This document shows, piece by piece, positions 46,505 to 57,673 of a stretch of 64,000 nt of DNA. The stretch spans positions 174,885,287 through 174,949,286 of the forward strand of contig OY755038.1 of NCBI GenBank assembly GCA_963576565.1. The letters are read 5' to 3'. The notes under the pieces were generated by a model. That model was not told the origin of the DNA. It saw only the letters and a program-made list of their open reading frames with translations, and ran no database searches. The position numbers and the translations under genes were made by a program. The DNA is from Aspidapion aeneum (Eukaryota > Arthropoda > Insecta > Coleoptera > Brentidae). The first letter of the stretch is position 1, and each line of letters starts with the position of its first letter.

Positions 46505-46578
46505 CAGTATCGTCGAGGGAGCGATCCACCGGTGTCTGCGTGTCGGACGTTTTCCTTTGTCGCCTTGTCCACTGGACC
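46505..46578 (-). other. tRNA-Arg-like sequence in the insert
   Basis: The minus strand reads CCGTGGTCCAGTGGACAAGG (A-box-like) followed about 40 bp later by GGTGGATCGCTCCC (B-box-like). This looks like the head of a tRNA-derived SINE. Anticodon assignment is uncertain. Confidence 0.45.
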
Positions 46579-48187
46579 ACGGTGCTTCATGATAAAATTT
46601 GTTTCAACAAGCAAGTTTAGAGTCGCTTTACGGTACGTTCCCCACTTCGTCGTCACGCGGCTGTACTCAGACTGATCCAAGCTGCTTTGTTCGGTCAGGG
46701 AAACCCGCCGTCTCTTTTCAAATGCACGTAGCCGAGAGAGTCAGTTACATGCGGATTCTTGATGCAGTTTAACTTCTATATGGTAACCGAACTACTTTAG
46801 TTTTTGTGATAGTGTACTCGGTAGATCGCAGGATTTTGTGTGTTTCAGAGAGCATTTTAACACCGCTATAATATGTGCTGATAAAATATATTAAAAACTT
46901 ATTTTAACCAAGCATAACTGCTACTCAAAATGTTGTAAAACTTACAGAAATTGTACAGTGTTTTGTAACAGAGTTAGTTTCGTGAAAAATGCTGGTGTGA
47001 TTAAAAAGGTGGACCATTGTTCATTACTGGTGAGTTTGCCTAATTTTTTTATTAGACTTTTTGCTGAGAACATAAACTTTTAATTCTATAGAAACATAAA
47101 ATACTATTCTGAAAATTGATTAAACTTAAACGCATTTCTAAGGCAACAATGACCTTTTTAGGCCATTCCATTCCGTTTTATGAGGCACATTCCATTTTAT
47201 GAAGCCCATTCCATTTTATGGAGCTCGTTTTCTGGGATCCGTATATGTTTTGAAGCCCGTACATCACACATACTTTGAGCAGAAGCCCGTAATTGTTTAC
47301 TGAAGTAAAAGCCATGTTGTACTAGTCGATGTTACTGCTTTCTTTTTGTTTTGCTGTCCCGTTTTGAAATCTGTTTTGTTGAAGTACCGACCACACTACC
47401 TACTCAAATCTTTTGAAGACTCAACCTCCAGCGTGGGATTTGGCAGATAAGATTTAATACTTATTTTTACTAACCATTTTATTTAACTGTGATATATTTC
47501 TTTTTTATAGCACTGGTTATCATTTGTTAATATTTTTGGTAAACCTATTTATTGCCCTTGTTAAGATCTGGCAACAATGCACCCTTGTTGAGTAGATGCG
47601 CATTTACCCTCCCAAGGTATTAATTTTTCTTAGGTCCCAAAAATATATTATATTTTTTTGTTTTTAGCCAAATAGGTACATACTTTTTATTTAGGTACTT
47701 CGATAATTTTTTGTGTGGCTTGATTTTATCGTCCGTGTATTTTCTTCTTACTTTTTATTAACATAAAATAATAAGATAAATTCTTTTATTGAAATAAAAA
47801 ACCAACTCTTTATAAATAGAAATTAAATTACATTCTTGAGATAATAAAAATAAATAGTAACGAACATTCTGTGATAGGAAACAAGGATATAAAATAATAT
47901 TTTTAATCGATAGCTATATAATTAAGTATTTAGGTTAAAAGATCCTTATATATTTATTTTTTTTGTAAATTTCCTTCTTGCAAGTCGTTTGCTGATAAAA
48001 ATAATTAGAGACTATTTTTTTTAAACCTTTTGCGTTTTAATCAAACATTCACCATCTTTATTAATACGTAGTGGATAATACAAGGTTCACTAAGATCTCG
48101 ATACATTCTTTCTATTTTACTTTTAAACTTGTATTGGCGCCCTTTAGGCAAAAGAAAGTAAATTTATTTCACATGAATATTGTTGAG

Positions 48188-48238
48188 TTTTTGTTGAGGT
48201 GAACACCACGACCTCAGTCCCAACTGAGCTACCGAGAG
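48188..48238 (-). other. tRNA-like sequence at the insert edge
   Basis: The minus strand reads GCTCTCGGTAGCTCAGTTGG, a perfect tRNA A-box with the start of an acceptor stem, then GTGGTGTTCACCTC as a possible B-box. The anticodon arm is missing. Probably a SINE head or tRNA pseudogene. Confidence 0.5.
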
Positions 48239-50804
48239 CATTTTAGTTTGTAACAAAAAACCGTTACAGGGTGATGAATTTATGTTCGAATTTTTTTATG
48301 AATAGTAAATTTTCTAATATGTAAACAGATGGTAGAGTGAGAATTTTCAGTTTAACAAATGCATGTCTGCAGTCATCTCTGAATGACAGTCCCGCCATTA
48401 CCCTAATCGCTTTTCTTTGGAGTCCGAATACCCTCGAAGCTGAAGCTGCTCCCCCCCATGCCAGTATGCCATAAGACATGACAGAGTGGAATAGGGCATA
48501 GTAGGCGCTAAACAATGTGGATTCTGACACACAGTCAGATAGGTTTCTCAGTAAGAATATAGAGCTCCGTAATCTTCCCGATATTTTGTCAACATGCACT
48601 TCCCATTTCAGTGTTGGGTCAAGATATATCCCTAAAAATTTGATCTCAGTCGAGTTGTTATACTCTCCGGTATCTCTTAATGTGAAAAGCATCTCCTGTG
48701 TCTTGTCCTTGTTAAGTAGGAGTTTGTTGGAGCTAAACCATGCTTCAGCTTCCGACTGTGCCTCACGCGATCTTCTCTCCAGGTTAGTCAGGTCGTCGTC
48801 TTGCAGAGTGAGTGTAGTGTCATCCGCAAAGAGTATATATTTGGCAAGTTCGGCCAGTGGCAGATCATTTATAAAAATGAGAAAGAGGATAGGCGCCATG
48901 ACTGATCCTTGCGGAACGCCTATTCTTGATACACCCTCCCCGGACGACACCCCACCCACCCTTACTATCTGCGTACGTTCGGTAAGATATGATTGTATAA
49001 GTTGTATGCTTTGTTCTGAAAACCCATAGAAACCCAACTTTTGTATGAGAAGATCATGCGAGACACAATCAAATGCTTTGCTTAAATCACAGAAAAGTGC
49101 CAGGATGTGCTTCCGTTTTTCAAAAGCATCCATTATGTCTGAAAGAAGATTTAAAACCCCAAGCACTGTGCTTCTTCCTCCCCTGAACCCAAACTGACTA
49201 TCTGTAAATATATTATTTGATTCACAATATTTTGTTATTTTATATGTCATGCATTTCTCTATTATTTTTGATAATATCGGAAGTAGGGATATTGGGCGGT
49301 AATTTGAGATGTCGTTTTTGTCCCCTTTTTTGAAAATAGGAGCTACCACCGCTCGTTTTAATGAATCTGGAAATATATTTTCTTTAAAGCACATATTAAT
49401 CAGTTTTGTAAGTGGTACCAGAATGATATTTTTTATGTTTTTTATGAGCTGGACACTGAGACCATATATGTCAGTGCTTTTTTTATTTTTTAGGCTAGAT
49501 ATTACTTCTCTGACAAAGTTGTAGCTGACTTCATCAAATGAGAATTTTTGTTCAGGGATAGAAGTTTGTGCTCTAAGCTTTTCAAGGGGATCAAGATTTG
49601 TGCCTGGTATGCTTTTTATTATATTTTCAGGAATGTTCAGAAAATAGGTGTTGAAGTTTTCAGGGGAAATGCTAGGTAGTGAATCAGTTTTGTTGTAATT
49701 CCCTCTATGACTGTTTATAACACTCCACATTGCCTTACCTGGATTTTTTGAAGTATTAATGAAGTTGTCATTTGCTTGTTTTTTTGCCTGTTTTATAGCT
49801 TTCTTGTAAGATTTTTTGAAATTTTTATATTCCTCTATATTTCCAGGTGTGTTATGTTTTTTTTGCATTTCTCCTAGAAAATGTAGGCGATCTCTCATTT
49901 TGCATAATGCATCATTGAACCAATTCATTTTATGTGGCTGTTTATTGTTTGAGAGAAATGTTTTTTCTGGAAATGACTGCAGGTATGCACTGTGAAGCTT
50001 ATCCACAAAAGTTTCAAATTTTTTATTTACCGAGATATTTTCATCAATAAAATCCCATGTGTATGACTCCACAGTACTATAGAAATGCAACATACCTTTT
50101 TGAGTTATTGGCCTTAGTGTTTCTTTGCTCAAAATTTTCTTTTGATCTGTTTTCTGTAAGCTAAGATAAAGTATCTGTCCAATGTGATCAGAGAGCTGTA
50201 GATCTACTGTTTCTCCATAAGCTGAATCATGAGAGAAATTCACAAAGATGTTGTCAAGGCAGGGGGGAAACCCTTGTGCTTTCGGTGATCATAGGTTGAA
50301 AGTTGAAAGTACCTAGAGTGTCACAAAGTAATCCTGTGTCAACATTTTTTGTCCCAAAATGCACATTGAAGTCACCTGCCATGATCACATCTCGTCCACT
50401 CCCAAGACGTTCCATTGAATGTTCCACTGCCTCCAGAAAAACACCAAAGTCGCCTGCAGGGGACCTATAAATAGATATAATATAAATATTATATGGTTTT
50501 AATAATAAACAGCAAGTTTCAAATTGTTTCTCAACATTTAAGTTACTAAGAGTTGACATCTCATCATATTCTATACCATCTTTCACAAGGATACAAGTTC
50601 CACCTCCATTGTAATTAGCTCTAGCAAAAAATGCTCCAGTTTGGTACCCCTGTATTTTAAGGGCAGCTAGTTCCTCCTGTTTGAGCCAGTGCTCTGTGAT
50701 AGCAATGACATCATAGTGACTGCTTGCTGCTATTGAATCAAGTTCATTTATTTTATTTCTTAATGAACACACATTGTAGTGAAGAATCTTTAGGTTTGTT
50801 CCTT

Positions 50805-51762
50805 TTATCTTCGATTGTTGCTGGTCCGTCTCAGGTTTAAAAAATGATTAATTCTGATGCCTTTGGGCCAGAACGAAGGATCCATAATCATTTCTTTGCT
50901 TTCTTCGGGTATTCCCATTTTAAAGGAGATAAACAGGTTATCTTTGCGGGTTTTAATCAGCTCACAAACGCATTCATGAACTCCTTTACGTTTTACAAAC
51001 TCTTCGATCTCTCTTGGTGTGGTACCTTTTTCTAATCCAGAAAGAAACATCCACGAGTATTTTTTCGCAGCTCGTAGATCTGAACCTTCGCTGGTGCCTC
51101 TGATTGGCTCGGGTCTATTTGCAGAAACGTCTTTCCTATTATGTCGCCGACGATTTCCTCTAGGAAATTCCCATTTTTGATTGTTTTCATCAGAATTTTC
51201 CATAATTTCCTGGTTTTCTTTTGTTTGGTTATGGTGAAACTTTTCGGGTGGTAGTTCGTTTCCACCTGTTTTGTCAGCTGATTGTGCATTTGAACTACTG
51301 GGATCATTTGTCACCAAAAGTTGTTTTGGTTTATTCTTTGGTGAAACAGCTGGTTTTACATTGTTGCCAGGTTTTTCAGATTCTAGTTGTTGTTTTGATG
51401 GATTTTCTTCAAAAGCTTGAAAAGATGTTTGTTTTTCTAGCTTTTCCTCCAGAAAAACTATTTTCTCGCGAAGCAGGGATGCATTTTCCATGCATTTTGC
51501 ATCCACGAAGTAAGGATACATCTGACTGGCCTTCTTCTGTCACGTCGATTGAGGTTAGGTTTTCCTTTCCAGCATGCTCTTGGCATTTTACTCGCGTTTT
51601 GTCTAAAATCACTACTCTATCCGCCCAATCTCTTTTAGCACATGATTGGTGGAAGATTTTTCCGCATTCTACACATATTACTGCACTAGTATTTTTTGTT
51701 TTACAGCACGAAAACTTGATTTTTTCTTCAGACGTTTTTTCGTCACTTTTACTATTCGCCAT
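50805..51762 (-). pseudogene. LINE ORF1 (PHD-like zinc finger, one frameshift)
   Basis: The ATG at 51762 opens a protein starting MANSKSDEKTSEEK, with a PHD-like Cys/His cluster (CCKTKNTSAVICVECGKIFH then CAKRDWAD and CQEH). Near 51525 a one-base shift moves the frame to KASQMYPYFVDAKC and a coiled-coil stretch (LLREKIVFLEEKLEKQ). A basic region and an RRM-like C-terminal part follow (KYSWMFLSGLEKGTTPREIE). PHD fingers are known in ORF1 of CR1-type LINEs. It ends at 50805, overlapping the start of ORF2. It presumably binds the element RNA. Confidence 0.75.
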
Positions 51763-51931
51763 GTTGCCACTGTTTATTATTAGCGAGACTATTAGTCTAT
51801 GCTTCAGTTTAGATCTTGTAATGACCTACCCAGATTTTTATTTGTTTTTATATTCCAGATTGGATTATTTTTAAATATTACTGACGCAATCGAGATGTAG
51901 TTCAAAAAGATATTCTAGTTTAGGATATAGA

Positions 51932-51997
51932 TAGCATAAAGTGTGGAGTGTTTGACTCATTATCCGCAGGTCGTGGGTTCGAGGCCCACACTTTCCA
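51932..51997 (+). other. tRNA-Met-like sequence, copy 2
   Basis: A-box TAGCATAAAGTG, loop CTCATTA (CAT anticodon position) and a perfect five-bp T stem GTGGG-TTCGAGG-CCCAC. AAAGT and ACTTT could pair as a short acceptor stem. Confidence 0.6.
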
Positions 51998-52680
51998 TTT
52001 TTTTTTTCTTTTAAACAACTTTAATTAAAATTTATTAATTACTACTAGGTAGTTTTGGTTTAACAGCAGTGTATATTTAGTATATTTTAAAGAATTTTGT
52101 TTTTGTATTGGAACCGATTAAAGATTAGCGCTTGAAAAGCAAACGATTTCAAATAGGTTAGGATAGGTTTCCGATCAATTGACCAAGGTTAGGTTTGGTT
52201 TCGGTTTGGTTTAACCGGGTTTAACAACGATTTCAACCTCCTAAAACGAGGACAGAAAAGTTTTAATTTTAAAAATGTCGCCTTTTATCTAATATTCTCA
52301 TTTTGAAATTCCCGCAGAGACAGTTTTACATTGGGATCGTTTGCTTTTCAACGCCTGCTGATCGACTGCTGATTAAAGTGTATCCACCGTTGCCAATTTT
52401 TGTATAATTTTCATTTTTTGTTTTATTAATGTTTTTTAATTTTAATAAACAAAAGTTAAAAAAGTTCAATGGAGGCATTTTGGGTCAGTTAAAATAACAA
52501 AAAAATTTGATAGTTGTTATATCGTTATTTTTAATACGAATAAGGTTAATTCTAATGCAAATAAAGTGCAGAGAGATTTTGAGACACTGTATAAATATTC
52601 ATGACCATCACGTAAGCAACCCGTATTAATTAGTCATTAGCGAATTTTAATTTAAAGTTGTTTGAAAAAAAAAAGTTTTA

Positions 52681-52745
52681 TGTGAGAATCGAACTCATGG
52701 CCTTTGGATCTTCAGTCGAGCGTGCAACACCTTATACTATCCATA
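52681..52745 (-). other. tRNA-Phe-like sequence, copy 2
   Basis: Minus strand GACTGAAGATCCAAAGG with anticodon GAA, B-box GAGTTCGATTC and A-box-like TAGTATAAGGTG. Best preserved of the four Phe-like copies. Confidence 0.6.
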
Positions 52746-52977
52746 CATACACACAAATTTATTTAGAACTGCATCCCGACTACTTCAGTAATATTATGAA
52801 AAAAAAACAGTTTTTGAAAGATAAAAAAAAAGTTAAAAACTGGGTAGGTCCTTACCAGATCTTAATAGTGTAATTACAATTACTCAATATAGTTTAAATA
52901 AAATCATAATTTCCACCTTCAAGTCGATTTTCGCGATTTTCGCTCCTCCAGCTTTGCACCCCACAGACCGCCACTAA

Positions 52978-53810
52978 ACGATCCCAATGTAAAACTGTCT
53001 CTGCGGGAATTTCAAAATGAGAATATTAGATAACAGGCGAAATTTTTAAAATTAAAACCTCGAACTTTCCTGTCCTCGTTTTGGGAGGTTGAAATCGTTG
53101 TTAAACCAAACCGAAACCAAACCTAACCTAGGTCAATTGATCGGAAACCTATCCCGTCCTAACCTATTTGAAATCGTTTGCTTTTCAAGCGCTAATCTTT
53201 AATCGGTTCCAATCGAGTCCAATACAAAAACAAAATTCTTTAAAATATACTAAATATACATTGCTGTTAAACCAAAACTACCTAGTAGTAATAAATAAAT
53301 TTTAATTAAAGTTGTTTAAAAGAAAAAAAAAACGCTAGGTGTGGGCCTCGAACCCATGACCTGCGGATCATGAGTCAAACACTCCACACTTTATGCTATC
53401 TATAACCTTTTATAGAATATCTTATTGAACTACATCTCGATTGCGTCAGTAATATTTAAAAATAATCCAATCTGGAATATATAAACAAATAAAAATCTGG
53501 GTAGGTCATTACAAGATCTACACTGAAGCATAGACTAATAGTCTCGCTAATAGTGCAATTACCGAGGGTATTGTAAAATATTTTTGCGTATTTTTGTCTT
53601 CTTTGCACTTCTTTGTGTCCCTAAAAAATACTTTGAATACCGAGTTGAATATACTTTATCGAGTATTTTGCGAGAGAATTGATCCCTCTTCGTCCCTCTT
53701 TTATTGAACTTTTATCAAAAATAAATTTTATTGGTATGGACAAAAAACGAGACAAAAAAAGTCCGTTTATTTTTATATTTTTATGAATGAATGATATGAA
53801 CCAAAATAAT
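52978..53810. repeat. Inverted module 3
   Basis: Inverse copy of the module, joined tail to middle at the inversion junction (CAGACCGCCACT|AAACGATCCC). It contains tRNA-Met-like copy 3 on the minus strand. It carries ACTATTAGCGAGACTATTAG (as complement) at 53531-53560, a 12-bp longer variant than modules 1 and 4. Confidence 0.8.
53333..53400 (-). other. tRNA-Met-like sequence, copy 3
   Basis: Complement of copy 1 with CTCATGA loop and GGGTTCGAGGCCC B-box. Confidence 0.6.
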
Positions 53811-55165
53811 TCAGTCCTGTTGGGTCCTGTCAGGTACTGTCGTGGTCCTGTTGGGTCCTGTCGTGTACTGTTGGGTCCTGTCGGGTCCTGTTGAGTACTG
53901 TCGTGTACTGTTGGGTCCTGTCGTGTACTGTCGAGTACTGTTGGGTCCTGTTGAGTACTGTCGTGTACTGTTGGGTCCTGTCGTGTACTGTCGAATACTG
54001 TTGGGTACTGTCGTGTACTGTCGAGTACTGTTGGGTCCTGTCGTGTACTGTTGGGTCCTGTTGAGTACTGTTGGGTACTGTCGTGTACTGTCGAGTACTG
54101 TTGAGTACTGTTGAGTACTGTTGGGTACTGTCGTGTACTGTCGAGTACTGTTGGGTCCTGTCGAGTACTGTCGAGTACTGTTGGGTCCTGTTGAGTACTG
54201 TTGGGTACTGTCGTGTACTGTCGAGTACTGTTGGGTCCTGTCGTGTACTGTTGGGTCCTGTTGAGTACTATTGGGTACTGTCGTGTACTGTCGAGTACTG
54301 TTGGGTCCTGTCGAGTACTGTCGAGTACTGTTGGGTCCTGTTGAGTACTGTTGGGTACTGTCGTGTACTGTCGAGTACTGTTGGGTCCTGTCGTGTACTG
54401 TTGGGTCCTGTTGAGTACTATTGGGTATTGTCGTGTACTGTCGTGTACTGTCGTGTACTGTTGGGTCCTGTTGAGTACTGTTGGGTACTGTCGAGTACTG
54501 TTGGGTCCTGTTGAGTACTGTCGTGTACTGTTGGGTCCTGTCGTGTACTGTCGAATACTGTTGGGTACTGTCGTGTACTGTCGAGTACTGTTGGGTCCTG
54601 TCGTGTACTGTTGGGTCCTGTTGAGTACTGTTGGGTACTGTCGTGTACTGTCGAGTACTGTTGGGTCCTGTTGAGTACTGTTGGGTACTGTCGTGTACTG
54701 TCGAGTACTGTTGGGTCCTGTCGAGTACTGTCGAGTACTGTTGGGTTCTGTTGAGTACTGTTGGGTACTGTCGTGTACTGTCGAGTACTGTCGTGTACTG
54801 TTGGGTCCTGTTGAGTACTGTCGTGTACTGTTGGGTCCTGTCGTGTACTATTGGGTCCTGTTGAGTACTGTTGGGTACTGTCGTGTACTGTCGAGTACTG
54901 TTGGGTCCTGTCGAGTACTGTCGTGTACTGTTGAGTACTGTTGGGTACTGTCGTGTACTGTTGGGTCCTGTCGAGTACTATTGAGTACTGTCGTGTACTG
55001 TCGAGTACTGTTGGGTCCTGTAGAGTACTGTTGAGTACTGTCGTGTCCTGTTGGGTCCTGTAGATTACTGTTAAGTACTGTCGTGTTCTGTTGGGTCCTG
55101 TCAAGTACTGTCGTGTGCTGTTGGGTCCTGTCGAGGGTCCTGTAGAGTACTGTTAAGTACTGTCG
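53811..55165 (-). repeat. Decamer array C
   Basis: The largest array. On the plus strand it reads [T/C][T/C]G[A/G/T]GT[A/C]CTG. About 128 consecutive units from 53841 to 55130 keep exact 10-bp register without an indel, while bases at three positions vary freely. It degrades at the distal end (TCGAGGGTCCTGTAGAG). Confidence 0.95.
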
Positions 55166-55465
55166 TGTTCTGTATGGAAAAAATTATAAAATTTTAATAA
55201 TTAGAGACATAAAAAGGTCGTTTTGGTGCAAAAGCAGTGGCGGTCTGTGGGGTGCAAAGCTGGAGGAGCGAAAATCGCGAAAATCGACTTGAAGGTGGAA
55301 ATTATGATTTTATTTAAACTATATTGAGTAATTGTAATTACACTATTAAGATCTGGTAAGGACCTACCCAGTTTTTAACTTTTTTTTTATCTTTCAAAAA
55401 CTGTTTTTTTTTTCATAATATTACTGAAGTAGTCGGGATGCAGTTCTAAATAAATTTGTGTGTTG

Positions 55466-55530
55466 TATGGATAGTTAAGGTGTTGCACTAGACTGCAGAT
55501 CCAAAGGCCATGAGTTCGATTCTCACATAA
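55466..55530 (+). other. tRNA-Phe-like sequence, copy 3
   Basis: Plus strand GACTGCAGATCCAAAGGCC then GAGTTCGATTC. The anticodon position has changed to GCA, so it is no longer Phe-specific. Confidence 0.5.
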
Positions 55531-56252
55531 AACTTTTTTTTTTCAAACAACTTTAAATTAAAATTTGCTAATGACTAATTAATACGGGTTGCTTACGTGA
55601 TGGTCATGAATATTTATACAGTGTCTCAAAATCTCTCTGCACTTTATTTGCATTAGAATTAACCTTATTCGTATTAAAAATAACGATATAACAACTATCA
55701 ATTTTTTTTGTTATTTTAACTGACCCAAAATGCCTCCATTGATCTTTTTTAACTTTTGTTTATTAAAATTAAAAAACATATTAATAAAACAAAAAATGGA
55801 AATTATTCAAATATTGGCAACGGTGGATACACTTTAATCAGCAGTCGATCAGCAGGCGTTGAAAAGCAAACGATCCCAATGTAAAACCTCGTGTAAAACT
55901 GTCTCTGCGGGAATTTCAAAATGAGAATATTAGATAAAAGTCGGATAAAAGGCGAAATTTTTAAAATTAAAACTTTCCTGTCCTCGTTTTGGGAGGTTGA
56001 AATCGTTGTTAAACCCGAGGTTAAACCAAACCGAAACAAAACCTAACCTTGGTCAATTGATCGGAAACCTATCCCGTCCTAACCTATTTGAAATCGTTTG
56101 CTTTTCAAGCGCTAATCTTTAATAGGTTCCAATCGAGTCCAATACAAAAACAAAATTCTTTAAAATATACTAAATATACATTGCTGTTAAACCAAAACTA
56201 CCTAGTGGTAATTAATACATTTTAATTAAAGTTGTTTAAAAGAAAAAAAAAT

Positions 56253-56320
56253 GCTAGGTGTGCCTCGAACCCATGACCTGCGGATCATGAGTCAAACACT
56301 CCACACTTTATGCTATCTAT
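56253..56320 (-). other. tRNA-Met-like sequence, copy 4
   Basis: As copy 3 but with two bases lost in the T stem (GTGTGCCTCGAACCC), so it is more decayed. Confidence 0.5.
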
Positions 56321-56718
56321 AAACATATATATAGAATATCTTTTTGAGCTACATCTCGATTGCGTCAGTAATATTTAAAAAGAATCCAATCTGGAATATA
56401 AAAACAAATAAAAATCTGGGTAGGTCATTACAAGATCTAAACTGAAGCATAGACTAATAGTGCAATTACCGAGGGTATTGTAAAATATTTTTGCGTATTT
56501 TTGTCTTCTTTGCACTTCTTTGTGTCCCTAAAAAATACTTTGAATACCGAGTTGAATATACTTTATCGAGTATTTTGCGAGGGAATTGATCCCTCTTCGT
56601 CCCTCTTTTATTGAACTTTTATCAAAAATAAATTTTTATTGGTATGGACAAAAAACGAGACAAAAAAAGTCCGTTTATTTTTATATTTTTATGAATGAAT
56701 GATATGAACCAAAATAAT

Positions 56719-56930
56719 TCCTGTCAGGTACTGTCGTGGTCCTGTTGGGTCCTGTCGTGTACTGTTGGGTCCTGTCGGGTCCTGTTGAGTACTGTCGTTT
56801 CCTGTTGGGTCCTGTAGATTACTGTTAAGTACTGTCGTGTTCTGTTGGGTCCTGTCAAGTACTGTCGTGTCCTGTTGGGTCCTGTCGAAGGTCCTGTAGA
56901 GTACTGTTAAGTACTGTCGTGTTCTGTATG
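56719..56930 (-). repeat. Decamer array D (short)
   Basis: About 21 units, more diverged than the others (TTACTGTTAAGTACTG, CTGTCGAAGGTCC). Its distal part matches the degenerate end of array C. Confidence 0.9.
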
Positions 56931-57673
56931 GAAAAAATTATAAAATTTTAATAATTAGAGACATAAAAAGGTCGTTTTGGTCGAGGTTTTGGTGCAAAAG
57001 CAGTGGCGGGATCGAGGGCGGGATCGTTTGCTTTTCAACGCCTGCTGATTAAAGTGTATCCACCGTTGCCAATTTTTGTATAATTTCCATTTTTTGTTTT
57101 ATTAATATGTTTTTTAATTTTAATAAACAAAAGTTAAAAATTTGATCGAGAATCTGATAGTTGTTATATCGTTATTTTTAATACGAATAAGGTTAATTCT
57201 AATGCAAATAAAGTGCAGAGAGATTTTGAGACACTGTATAAATATTCATGACCATCACGTAAGCAACCCGTATTAATTAGTCATTAGCAAATTTTAATTT
57301 AAAGTTGTTTGAAAAAAAAAAGTTTTATGTGAGAATCGAACTCATGGCCTTTGGATCTGCAGTCGAGCGTGCAACACCTTATACTATCCATACATACACA
57401 CAAATTTATTTAGAACTGCATCCCTACTTCAGTAATATTATGAAAAAAAAAACAGTTTTTGAAAGAAAAAAAAAGTTAAAAACTGGGTAGGTCCTTACCA
57501 GATCTTAATTGTGTAATTACAATTACTCAATATAGTTTAAATAAAATCATAATTTCCACCTTCAAGTCGATTTTCGCTCCTCCAGCTTTGCACCCCACAG
57601 ACCGCCACTGCTTTTGCACCAAAACGACCTTTTTATGTCTCTAATTATTAAAATTTTATAATTTTTTCCATAC
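56931..57673. repeat. Module 5 with inversion junction
   Basis: The first ~70 bp are in inverse orientation; from about 57005 (GGGATCGTTTGC) the module runs forward to CCATACAGAACACGACAG. It has tRNA-Phe-like copy 4 (minus) at 57328-57392 but no Met-like copy. Confidence 0.8.
57328..57392 (-). other. tRNA-Phe-like sequence, copy 4
   Basis: Minus strand GACTGCAGATCCAAAGGCC with GCA at the anticodon position, and B-box GAGTTCGATTC. Confidence 0.5.

Larger units (their letters stand above)
46400..48262. mobile_element. 1.86-kb insert in LINE ORF2
   Basis: Defined by the break in ORF2 homology. The left edge reads CCCTAATAGCAAGTAACGTT and the right edge, inverted, reads CCCTGTAACGGTTTTTTGTT, suggesting imperfect inverted ends. 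There is no target duplication I can confirm and no protein. It holds tRNA-like boxes at both ends. Confidence 0.55.
46151..50820 (-). pseudogene. LINE ORF2 (endonuclease and reverse transcriptase, split)
   Basis: The endonuclease (50820-50254) reads LKILHYNVCSLRNK, VIAITEHWLKQEE and DVIMAGDFNVHFG, with conserved N, E and D. A run of six C (coding strand) near 50265 holds one extra base and ends this frame at SPLP. The reverse transcriptase (50243-48264) has YRPISLLPILSKI, LFCDLSKAFDCVSHDLL, IGVPQGSVMAPILFLIFIND and YILFADDTTLTL, all motifs intact. At FEHKFITL the 1.86-kb insert begins; the C-terminal part resumes at 46405-46151 (FHNYETRQSNN and AVKLFNKLPTEVK). Role: nicks target DNA and copies the element RNA. 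Confidence 0.85.
45828..51787 (-). mobile_element. Nearly full-length CR1/Jockey-group LINE
   Basis: A minus-strand element with 3' tail (CTTTA)n at 45828-45857, two ORFs and a 5' end near 51777-51787. The module flanks join as GCACTATTA / GCGAGACTATTAG. ACTATTA occurs on both sides, but comparison with the unfilled arm at 53531-53560 suggests the true target duplication is TATTA and that GCGAG belongs to the host module. ORF2 is interrupted by a ~1.86-kb insert (46400-48262). Only a few single-base shifts break the ORFs, so insertion was fairly recent. Confidence 0.85.
51788..52977. repeat. Module 2, remainder
   Basis: Continues the module broken by the LINE. It includes tRNA-Met-like copy 2, the ~370-bp middle part absent from module 1 (CTGTCTCTGCGGGAA complement near 52310; CTGCTGATTAAAGTGTATCC near 52365), tRNA-Phe-like copy 2 and the tail CTCCTCCAGCTTTGCACCCC. 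There is no ORF of interest. Confidence 0.82.
55166..56718. repeat. Inverted module 4 (most complete)
   Basis: Longest inter-array module, in inverse orientation: GGTGCAAAAGCAGTGGCGG, tRNA-Phe-like copy 3, the middle part (TAACGATATAACAACTATCA), tRNA-Met-like copy 4, and CCAAAATAATTC before array D. There is no ORF of interest. Confidence 0.82.

Noticed and set aside
51221..51874. 217-codon plus-strand ORF
   Set aside because: It is antisense to LINE ORF1, which has a clear zinc-finger motif and the correct order relative to ORF2.
43010..55165. Telomeric repeat
   Set aside because: The unit is not TTAGG or a known variant, the arrays change orientation and are flanked by transposon modules.
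43961..57392. Functional tRNA genes for the Met- and Phe-like sequences
   Set aside because: Acceptor stems are poor, anticodons drift between copies, and all copies lie inside repeated modules.
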